Positions 1 to 5,497 of a stretch of DNA of 11,815 bases are shown here, piece by piece. A model generated the notes under the pieces. The model saw only the letters and a list, made by a program, of their open reading frames with translations. It was not told the origin of the DNA and ran no database searches. Every line of letters begins with the position of its first letter. Within the stretch, counting starts at the first letter, position 1. The stretch is from an uncultured Lachnospiraceae bacterium (lineage in GTDB: Bacteria > Bacillota > Clostridia > Lachnospirales > Lachnospiraceae): positions 1 through 11,815 of the forward strand of contig CAJTZB010000065.1 of assembly GCA_910583815.1 (NCBI GenBank), given 5' to 3'. A program made the position numbers and the translations under genes.

Positions 1-1889
1 ATCAGGATGCTTACCTTATCAGTTTCCTTCATTAAGCCTTCTGCAATCGCAATATCATAAGCCTGATCAAAGTACTGCTTTGCCATTGCAAGGTTATAAC
101 CTGTAATGCTCTCAATTGCTTCGTCTTTATCTGCATACATCTTGCCTTCGCCAATATCGTTGCTAAGGCCCCAGAAATCAACAAGTACCTGCTTTGCTTC
201 CTCTTCGTTTCTGTACATTGCACCGGTCTCCGGATTGGAAACGATCATGCTGGAGAAGATACCAAACGCTGGGCTGTTCAAAGGAGATACTGCAAGTGCA
301 AACTTTGCACGATCCAGAGCAAAGGAAAGAGCCATACGGAATTCCTTTACAGTAAGGATAGTCTTGTTATAATTTGCACCAAGGCTTGCCTGATTCTGAG
401 TCAGTGCATTTAAATCAGGGTTTAAAGCAATGAAGAAAGTGGAAGCACCTGGTGTATAGTAAGTGTGGTCACTTGCCTGATAGGTTTCCATATCTTCTGC
501 ACTTAAGCCATAGCTGTCTGTCTGGCCGCTTAAGAACATTTCAAGTCTTGTAGATGCTTCTGCAACATATTTTACGTTAATTGCAGTTGTTTGATACGTA
601 TCATCTGTCAAACCATAATAATTTTCATTTTTAGAAAGTGTATATTCCTTATCAGACTGGAAGAATGTCAGCTTATAAGGACCATAAGACATCGTTGTCT
701 CTACAGAAGTACCATAGGTGTTTGTATAAACGCCGTCTTTTACGCTTGCACAGCTGTTGTAAAGCTCTTCATGAACTAACCAGGTGCTGCCTAAAGAATA
801 CAGAAGATAGAATCCTTCTAATGGCTTTTCAAGCACAAGCACAAGCTCATTGTCTGCTGTTGCAATAACGCCAACCTCATCAAAAGAATGCTCCGGCATC
901 GTGCTGTAAGTAAAGCAGAATTCCTGCCATTCCTGATATGCATAATCGCCTCTTGCCTCAACATACTCATCAAAAGTAGCTGCACCATTCGCATAAGCTG
1001 CAAAGTTCATCAGGATTTCCATGATTTCCTTTGTTACAAGTACTCTGTTGTCTGCATCTGCCTTTGGAGCAATTACTTCATTATAAAGATCTACCCCATC
1101 CTTTGTAAAGAACTCAGGATATGCGCCATGATATGCCTTCAGGCTGTTATTGCTCCACATATTAGGTGCGTCTAACTTAATAGCAATCTTCTCACCCTTT
1201 GCTGTTGTAAGTGTGCCATCTGCCTGCTCTACCAGAGTGCTGTTGTCAACATAGTCCCCAATCATATCAACCCATATGGTACGACCGGAATAGAAGAAAT
1301 CCTTTGCGCCAACAACGGTCATATTACCGGTGTAAAGCATATCTGCTCTGTGGTTTGCAGCAACCGGGTTTAACAGAAGCTCTGCAGAAGTAACAAAGCT
1401 GTGGGCATTGATTGGAGTACCATCTTCCCACTTTAAATCATCACGAAGCGTAAGCTTCCAAGCTCTTGCGGTCTCGCCCTCTGTGATGCCGTACTTTCCA
1501 ACATACTGGGAAGTTACATCTACAGGATCGCCAACTGCCATAGCCGGAACAAGCTTATAACCATCCAGGTTCTCGTTGTAGTCGAAGCTATAGAAACCAT
1601 CTACAATGTAGTCCAGGATATCTGCATCGTTTGCTGTCTCATAATCGTGTACATTCCAGTTAGTTGGGAATGCAGATGTTGCAAGGTTATAAGTGTAGGT
1701 TGCCGGAGTATCAGGATTCTGATTGTCCGGTGCGTTTGTTGGGGTTGTGTTATCCTGATCCTTCTGCACCGGCGTCGGTGTCGGAGTAGTATTCGGATCT
1801 TGTTCCTTTTTACCACATGCGGCAACGCCGAATACCATGCAGAAAACCAGGATAAGAGAAAGTGCTTTTCTCATGTTTGTCTTAAACAT
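1..1889 (-). CDS. Peptide-type ABC transporter substrate-binding lipoprotein (SBP_bac_5 family), 3' end outside window
   Basis: Frame is open from the ATG at 1889 to the window edge (629 codons, no stop), so the C-terminus is missing. The protein starts with a basic n-region, a hydrophobic stretch and a lipobox VAAC (Cys25), so it should be a membrane-anchored lipoprotein outside the cell. A Thr/Pro/Asp/Asn-rich linker of about 40 residues follows. Then come stretches typical of oligopeptide-binding (OppA/DppA-like) proteins: RAWKLTLRDDLKWEDGTPI near residue 140, the SYGPYKL block and the FRMALSFALDRAKFA helix. These bind peptides or similar solutes and pass them to an ABC permease. GGAGG lies 9 nt before the ATG. 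A second ATG five codons in would leave a shorter n-region and is less likely. The permease and ATPase genes would be expected beyond the left edge. Ligand cannot be told from sequence. Confidence 0.9.
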   Translation of the reverse strand, partial: MFKTNMRKALSLILVFCMVFGVAACGKKEQDPNTTPTPTPVQKDQDNTTPTNAPDNQNPDTPATYTYNLATSAFPTNWNVHDYETANDADILDYIVDGFYSFDYNENLDGYKLVPAMAVGDPVDVTSQYVGKYGITEGETARAWKLTLRDDLKWEDGTPINAHSFVTSAELLLNPVAANHRADMLYTGNMTVVGAKDFFYSGRTIWVDMIGDYVDNSTLVEQADGTLTTAKGEKIAIKLDAPNMWSNNSLKAYHGAYPEFFTKDGVDLYNEVIAPKADADNRVLVTKEIMEILMNFAAYANGAATFDEYVEARGDYAYQEWQEFCFTYSTMPEHSFDEVGVIATADNELVLVLEKPLEGFYLLYSLGSTWLVHEELYNSCASVKDGVYTNTYGTSVETTMSYGPYKLTFFQSDKEYTLSKNENYYGLTDDTYQTTAINVKYVAEASTRLEMFLSGQTDSYGLSAEDMETYQASDHTYYTPGASTFFIALNPDLNALTQNQASLGANYNKTILTVKEFRMALSFALDRAKFALAVSPLNSPAFGIFSSMIVSNPETGAMYRNEEEAKQVLVDFWGLSNDIGEGKMYADKDEAIESITGYNLAMAKQYFDQAYDIAIAEGLMKETDKVSIL

Positions 1890-2119
1890 ATAACTTATCC
1901 TCCTTTTTTTGTTAAGCTCCTCTGAATTTCCTATCTCTTATTATTACAGTGATATCTTAGTGCTACAACGTTTTACTACACTAACGTGTTGATGCAATAA
2001 GACACCCTATAATATACAACGAAAGCGAAAGCTGCTGTTTTCTCCTCTTAAGTAAGCCCCTTCGCCTCAATCCATACGATTCAATAGGAATCTGATTCAC
2101 TTTTTTCTTAACAAGTCGT

Positions 2120-2149
2120 ATTGTACTATCGTTCTCCCTATTTTGTCAA
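2120..2149 (-). promoter_or_regulatory. Sigma-A promoter of the substrate-binding protein gene
   Basis: Reading the minus strand, a perfect -35 TTGACA (2149-2144) is followed after 18 nt by TACAAT (2125-2120). Transcription would begin near 2113, giving a leader of about 220 nt before the ATG at 1889. A GAATC-A-GATTC palindrome (2088-2098) lies just after the predicted start and could be an operator. Confidence 0.7.
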
Positions 2150-2180
2150 GTGCAAATTTTGTCGTCATATAGCGGCATTT

Positions 2181-2224
2181 GGCCGCCGCTGCAAAAATAT
2201 GCAACGCCGGCCATCGGTTTTTTT
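2181..2224 (+). terminator. Plus-oriented terminator-like hairpin with no upstream gene
   Basis: Positions 2181-2212 fold into a hairpin: GGCCG/CGGCC outer stem, one mismatch, then a 7-bp inner stem (one G-U) closing a 6-nt loop. A run of seven T follows at 2218-2224 after 5 nt, as in an intrinsic terminator read on the plus strand. On the minus strand the run lies upstream as A's, so it is not a canonical terminator for the permease gene, although it could still protect that mRNA's 3' end. Its left arm can instead pair with 2171-2176 (AGCGGC with GCCGCT at 2185-2190), a mutually exclusive fold. Confidence 0.5.
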
Positions 2225-2342
2225 GTATACAATAATACATTTTCTTTTTATTTTATTTTTTGCTCTTCTGCATATTTATACGCCAAACAGCCATTTTTGA
2301 ATAAAATTTCTTTTTTTAGGAAAAACGGTTTTAGGAGGATTT

Positions 2343-3170
2343 TTAATGCGAAGCATGTTCACTTCTGGTATTTCTGCGTTCTATTCTGGAGATTCCCTGA
2401 TACAAAAGTGCCGAAATCAGACAAAGCAGCACAATGCTTGTGATAACCCAATCCAGCTTAAATACCTGGCTCCCATAAATAATCAAATAGCCAAGCCCTG
2501 CTTTTGCCGCAAGGAACTCCCCTATGATAACTCCAACTAACGAAAGTCCTAAATTGACTTTCATCAAACTAATCAGAGTCGGAATATTTCCCGGCAGAAT
2601 CACCTTAGAAAGTGCATCCTTCTTTGTTCCTCCAAGCGTATAAATCAACATGACCTTATCCGCTTCCATTTCAGAAAAGCTATGGTAAAGCGTCAGTATG
2701 GAACCAAATACTGCTACCGAAACTGCTGCCACGATAATTGTTTTCATATTCGCTCCAAGCCAGACAATAAAGACAGGAGCAAGCGCCGATTTTGGAAGGC
2801 TATTCAATACTACCAGATACGGCTCAAATACTTTGGAGAGTGTTTCATTCCACCACAAAAGAACTGCACAGCCGATTCCCAAAAATAAAATCAGAAAAAA
2901 GCTTGCAAACGTTTCCAGCAGCGTAATCCCGGTATGATACCAAAGCATTCCATCTTTCGACATAGACACGATCGTCTTCACGATCCGCACCGGAGAACTG
3001 AACACAAATGCGTTAATGATCCCAAGCCTTGCTCCGCCTTCCCATAGAAATAAAAAAAGCAGCAGCAACAACCACTGCCACATACGCACGATCCGTTTCT
3101 GCCGGACACAACGCTTCAGATATTCTGTCTGGGCAGCAGACATCCCATTTGATTTATCTGCCTTCATCAT
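2343..3170 (-). CDS. ABC transporter permease, NitT/TauT/Ssu type
   Basis: 275 aa, the usual length of SsuC/TauC-type permeases (BPD_transp_1 fold). A basic cytoplasmic N-terminus is followed by about six membrane segments, the first at about residues 31-52, others near 82-107, 129-160 and 200-260. The EAA loop that docks on the ATPase is clear at about 169-195 (EADKVMLIYTLGG, then ILPGNIP). Importers of this class carry nitrate, taurine, sulfonates, bicarbonate or thiamine precursors; the substrate cannot be assigned here. The start at 3170 has AAGGAG 7 nt upstream, inside the end of the ATPase gene, and the two genes overlap by 17 nt, so translation is probably coupled. No binding-protein gene follows: downstream is the 453-nt non-coding region. 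Confidence 0.9.
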   Translation of the reverse strand: MMKADKSNGMSAAQTEYLKRCVRQKRIVRMWQWLLLLLFLFLWEGGARLGIINAFVFSSPVRIVKTIVSMSKDGMLWYHTGITLLETFASFFLILFLGIGCAVLLWWNETLSKVFEPYLVVLNSLPKSALAPVFIVWLGANMKTIIVAAVSVAVFGSILTLYHSFSEMEADKVMLIYTLGGTKKDALSKVILPGNIPTLISLMKVNLGLSLVGVIIGEFLAAKAGLGYLIIYGSQVFKLDWVITSIVLLCLISALLYQGISRIERRNTRSEHASH

Positions 3171-3936
3171 CCATCAGCTCCTTCCATATCTTATTATAAT
3201 ACCTTCCGAATTCCACAGCGCTTCGTGCCTCAAACGGCGTCTCCGGCTTTCTTCCATCCGGAAGCGTCAGGCAGATTTCTAATTCTTTCTTTATCTTTCC
3301 CGGACGCTTCGTAAGCACAATAACACGATCTGCAATGCTGACTGCTTCTGAAATATCATGCGTAATCAATACTGCCGTCTTTCCTTCTTTTCTCAGAATG
3401 CCGCAGATGTCGTCTGCCACCTTTAAGCGTGTCTGATAGTCCAGTGCAGAAAACGGTTCATCCAAAAGCAAAAGTTCCGGCTCCATCACAAGTGTCCGAA
3501 TCAAAGCCGCCCTCTGACGCATGCCCCCCGACAATTCTCTTGGAAGGACATCCTTAAATGCCGAAAGCCCATACGCTGCAAGCAGCTCATCAATTCTTGC
3601 CTTGCTCTTTTCATTTATCATATGGTTGATTTCTAATCCCAGCAAAATATTTTCATAAGTTGTTCTCCATTCCAGCAGATGGTCCCTCTGCAGCATATAG
3701 CCAATGCTTCTCCTGCTCTCACTGACCGGCTTTCCTTCTATTTCAATGCTTCCCCCCTCAGATGGGAGCAATCCTGCAATCAGATGCAGAAGCGTCGATT
3801 TGCCGCAGCCGCTCGGTCCGACAATCGCAAGGAATTCTCCTTTTTCTACTTCTATATTGATGTCGGAGAGCGCTTTCGTTTCCCCGTTCATCGTATGATA
3901 CGAATATTCCAGCCGGGAAATCGTCAAAAATCCCAT
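3154..3936 (-). CDS. ABC transporter ATPase, NitT/TauT/Ssu type
   Basis: 260 aa, full length for the SsuB/TauB family. All nucleotide-binding motifs are intact: Walker A GPSGCGKST (40-48), Q-loop Gln83, signature LSGGM with RQR (135-142), Walker B LLLLDE (155-160), D-loop SALD (163-166) and H-switch His193. It should energise the permease encoded next, with which it overlaps by 17 nt. The start is fixed by AAGGAGG 6 nt before the ATG. It is the first gene of its operon: upstream lie a divergent tRNA promoter and the tRNA genes. The pair lacks a recognisable binding protein at this locus and there is no TPP riboswitch in the short leader, which argues mildly against a standard ThiXYZ operon. 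Confidence 0.92.
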   Translation of the reverse strand: MGFLTISRLEYSYHTMNGETKALSDINIEVEKGEFLAIVGPSGCGKSTLLHLIAGLLPSEGGSIEIEGKPVSESRRSIGYMLQRDHLLEWRTTYENILLGLEINHMINEKSKARIDELLAAYGLSAFKDVLPRELSGGMRQRAALIRTLVMEPELLLLDEPFSALDYQTRLKVADDICGILRKEGKTAVLITHDISEAVSIADRVIVLTKRPGKIKKELEICLTLPDGRKPETPFEARSAVEFGRYYNKIWKELMDDEGR

Positions 3937-3967
3937 ACACTGCCTCCTTCAGATATTCTGATACGGT

Positions 3968-3997
3968 ATTATATGTTTCAGTATGCGATTCTGTGAG
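3968..3997 (-). promoter_or_regulatory. Candidate promoter of the NitT/TauT-type transporter operon
   Basis: On the minus strand a perfect TATAAT (3973-3968) has CTCACA (3997-3992), four of six matches to TTGACA, 18 nt upstream. Transcription would start near 3961, leaving about 25 nt before the ATPase start codon, just enough for its AAGGAGG site. It is divergent from the tRNA promoter. Confidence 0.45.
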
Positions 3998-4013
3998 ATT
4001 TTGAAATTTGCTA

Positions 4014-4042
4014 TTGACATTTTTAAAGTTCTGATACATAAT
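4014..4042 (+). promoter_or_regulatory. Promoter of the tRNA-Pro/tRNA-Thr unit
   Basis: Perfect -35 TTGACA (4014-4019), 17-nt spacer and CATAAT (4037-4042). Predicted start near 4049, about 35 nt before the first tRNA. Good spacing and near-consensus boxes, as expected for a stable-RNA promoter. Confidence 0.75.
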
Positions 4043-4083
4043 ATCATAGTCGGGTTTGGCTAGTTGCCATTTCCATCTTATAT

Positions 4084-4157
4084 CGAGGCGTGGCTCAGTT
4101 TGGTAGAGCGCTGCGTTCGGGACGCAGAGGCCGCGTGTTCGAATCACGTCGCCTCGA
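4084..4157 (+). tRNA. tRNA-Pro (anticodon CGG)
   Basis: Full cloverleaf: acceptor CGAGGCG/CGCCTCG, D-arm GCTC/GAGC with GGTA in the loop, anticodon stem CTGCG/CGCAG with loop TTCGGGA (anticodon CGG, reading CCG), T-arm GCGTG/CACGT with loop TTCGAAT. C1-G72 and discriminator A73 are the bacterial tRNA-Pro identity elements. CCA is not encoded. Seven T follow directly (4158-4164), then a small TCAGTG/CACTGA hairpin (4168-4189) before the next tRNA. Confidence 0.95.
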
Positions 4158-4204
4158 TTTTTTTGTCTCAGTGTGCTGTTGTTCACTGATTTGGCAAAAT
4201 AGCT

Positions 4205-4277
4205 GCTGGAATAGCTCAGTTGGTAGAGCACTTCACTCGTAATGAAGGGGTCGTCGGTTCAAGTCCGATTTCCAGCT
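4205..4277 (+). tRNA. tRNA-Thr (anticodon CGU)
   Basis: Full cloverleaf: acceptor GCTGGAA/TTCCAGC, D-arm GCTC/GAGC, anticodon stem CTTCA/TGAAG with loop CTCGTAA (anticodon CGT in DNA, reading ACG), T-arm GTCGG/CCGAT with loop TTCAAGT, discriminator T. CCA is not encoded. It lies 47 nt after tRNA-Pro with no promoter between, so both probably come from one precursor. Confidence 0.95.
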
Positions 4278-4319
4278 TCTTTTTTTATCTAAAAAGATTC
4301 ACATACTGTTCCTAAAAGC

Positions 4320-4350
4320 AAAAAGCAGACTTCAAAAGTCTGCTTTTTTT
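4320..4350. terminator. Bidirectional intrinsic terminator between the tRNA unit and the degV-family gene
   Basis: Perfect stem with core GCAGACTT/AAGTCTGC and a 3-nt loop, extended by A-T pairs. A's precede it and seven T (4344-4350) follow, so it works in both directions: after tRNA-Thr on the plus strand and at the end of the DegV-family transcript on the minus strand. Confidence 0.9.
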
Positions 4351-4359
4351 ATTGAATGT

Positions 4360-4436
4360 TTGATGTAATATCAAGACGCAAGGCTGCAGCATACAGCAAG
4401 CCATACATCAACTAAGGGCAAAATACCTTTTGCCCT
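4360..4436 (-). other. Structured 3' untranslated region of the DegV-family gene
   Basis: Between the stop codon (4446) and the terminator lie two more inverted repeats. The first is AGGGCAAAA/TTTTGCCCT (4415-4423 with 4428-4436, 4-nt loop), a 9-bp stem without a T-tail on either strand. The second is TTGATGTA/TACATCAA (4360-4367 with 4404-4411), enclosing a GGCT/AGCC inner stem. Together with the terminator this makes three stems in about 120 nt. Confidence 0.5.
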
Positions 4437-4445
4437 GACATTTAC

Positions 4446-5282
4446 TTAATATGCCACAATAATGCCCCCATCATTTGCATATAATGTGGAAACTCCTGCG
4501 GTATCTACAATGATACAGCTTTTAAACGGAATCTTTTTTAATATTTCGTGCTTTACAAACTCTGCACGCTCTTTGTTGTTGCAGTGCGCAATGCCAAGAA
4601 TCTTGGTTGTCACATCCGTGGCATCTTTTTCAATATAATCTACCATGCGGGACAGTGCCCTGTTCATCCCTCTTGCCTGATCAAGCTTTGTAATCTGTCC
4701 TTCTGGCGTAGCGCCCATAACCGGCCTGATATTTAAAACGTTGCAAAGCATTGCTGCAATATTGGTAAGCCTTCCGTTCTTCCTTAAATTTTCTAAGGAT
4801 TCCAGCACAAACTTAGTCTGCAGTCCGTCGCGGAACGCCATAATCTTTGTCCGTACGAGTTCAAATGGCAGTCCCTGCTCTTTCCATTCTTTCAGCTTCA
4901 GGGCAATCAGTGTCTGGCCGACAGATGCCGAACGAGAGTCTATAATTTCAATTTTAGTTTCCGGATGTTCTTCTAAGTACATGGATCTTGCTAATTTCGC
5001 ACTGTTATAGGAACCGCTTAGCTGCGCTGAAAGCGTTATCACATAGCATTCTTCTGCACCTTCAAATTCCCTCATATAGCGTTCTGGCGATGGGCACGCC
5101 GACTTTGGGCATTCCTCACTCTTTGACATTTTTTCAATAAAAGCCTTCTGGCAGAATGTTTCGTCATCTACAAATGTTTCATCTTCTATTGTCAAGGAAA
5201 GCGGCACAAGAGAAATGCAGCCCTCCTTCTTTAATTCCTTTGTCAGATCCGTGCAGCTGTCGCCAATGATTTTATAAGACAT
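4446..5282 (-). CDS. DegV family (fatty-acid-binding, FakB-like) protein
   Basis: 278 aa from the chosen start, the normal size for this two-domain fold. Family landmarks in order: DSCTDL at 8-13, SACPSPERY at 61-69 (the acyl-contact loop, usually SQPS), SAQLSGSYNSA at 85-95, DSRSASVG at 115-122 and LENLRKNGRLT at 163-173. DegV proteins bind a single fatty acid; the FakB subgroup presents it to the kinase FakA for phosphorylation and phospholipid synthesis. No fakA-like gene is visible nearby. The start at 5282 is chosen because GGAGG sits 5 nt before it and MSYKIIGDS is the standard family N-terminus; an in-frame GTG at 5318 lacks a site. It has its own promoter and terminator, so it is monocistronic. 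Physiological ligand unknown. Confidence 0.9.
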   Translation of the reverse strand: MSYKIIGDSCTDLTKELKKEGCISLVPLSLTIEDETFVDDETFCQKAFIEKMSKSEECPKSACPSPERYMREFEGAEECYVITLSAQLSGSYNSAKLARSMYLEEHPETKIEIIDSRSASVGQTLIALKLKEWKEQGLPFELVRTKIMAFRDGLQTKFVLESLENLRKNGRLTNIAAMLCNVLNIRPVMGATPEGQITKLDQARGMNRALSRMVDYIEKDATDVTTKILGIAHCNNKERAEFVKHEILKKIPFKSCIIVDTAGVSTLYANDGGIIVAY

Positions 5283-5287
5283 ATTTG

Positions 5288-5292
5288 CCTCC
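5288..5292 (-). promoter_or_regulatory. Ribosome binding site fixing the DegV-family start
   Basis: GGAGG on the minus strand, 5 nt before the ATG at 5282. It decides between this ATG and in-frame starts at 5294 (ATG) and 5318 (GTG), which have no such site. Confidence 0.75.
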
Positions 5293-5321
5293 ATAGAAAA
5301 TAGTTTTTCGCTACTCACAAC

Positions 5322-5373
5322 GTAGTATTGATTACTACATCCTTATCATACCATACTATGGATAGTTTGAAAA
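5322..5373 (-). promoter_or_regulatory. DegV-family gene promoter with two palindromes
   Basis: On the minus strand TTTTCA (5373-5368) and TATGAT (5350-5345) are 17 nt apart. The spacer contains a perfect palindrome CCATA-C-TATGG (5351-5361). A second inverted repeat, GTAGTA-5 nt-TACTAC (5322-5338), covers the expected transcription start. Both positions suit a repressor operator, but no regulator gene is nearby and the factor is unknown. Confidence 0.5.
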
Positions 5374-5451
5374 GGGGGTATTCATGAAATAATCTAAAGT
5401 TTTCATAAAAAAGACTTCCATAAAGCAGCGGTTTCCTGGTAAAGCAAAATA

Positions 5452-5493
5452 CTGCCTGCATGCAAAGCCATCTAAAGCTCTGCATACAGGCAG
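5452..5493 (-). terminator. Probable htpG terminator
   Basis: Hairpin 5 to 46 nt past the htpG stop: CTGCCTG/CAGGCAG outer stem, one mismatch, ATGCA/TGCAT inner stem. On the minus strand it is followed by TATTTTGCTTT, an imperfect U-tract. Good stem, mediocre tail. Confidence 0.65.
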
Positions 5494-5497
5494 CACC

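Larger units (their letters stand above)
1890..2342. other. 453-nt non-coding region between permease stop and lipoprotein start
   Basis: No convincing gene on either strand. Contents: the leader and promoter of the lipoprotein gene (minus strand); an 11-bp palindrome at 2088-2098; a TATAAT on the plus strand at 2008-2013 without a good -35; a plus-oriented terminator-like hairpin at 2181-2224; a TTGTATACAA palindrome at 2223-2232; and a very AT-rich stretch at 2225-2340. I recognise no riboswitch class in the leader. A weak 6-bp stem (TTAGTG/CACTAA on the minus strand) lies near 1957-1984. No clear T-tailed terminator for the permease gene on the minus strand was found. Confidence 0.6.

Noticed and set aside
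2223..2232. Perfect 10-bp palindrome TTGTATACAA, resembling GntR-type half-sites
   Set aside because: It overlaps the T-run of the hairpin in an AT-rich region, is far from any promoter box and is short enough to occur by chance.
2346..2540. 64-codon plus-strand frame starting at an ATG preceded by AGGAGG at ideal spacing (2332-2337)
   Set aside because: It is entirely antisense to the 3' end of the permease gene, its product has no recognisable feature, and no promoter with good boxes precedes it. The AGGAGG is probably chance in the AT-rich spacer.
3937..4080. Possible TPP riboswitch before the transporter operon
   Set aside because: Considered because such transporters may carry thiamine precursors, but the CUGAGA and GAACCUGAU core segments of the TPP aptamer are absent and the leader is only about 25 nt from the candidate promoter.
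3758..4231. 157-codon minus-strand frame across both tRNA genes and the transporter ATPase start
   Set aside because: It runs antisense through the tRNA-Pro gene and into the ATPase coding region in another frame; no ribosome site or family resemblance.
5283..5318. GTG start giving a 290-residue DegV-family protein
   Set aside because: No ribosome site before the GTG, and GGAGG sits in front of the ATG at 5282, which gives the standard family N-terminus.
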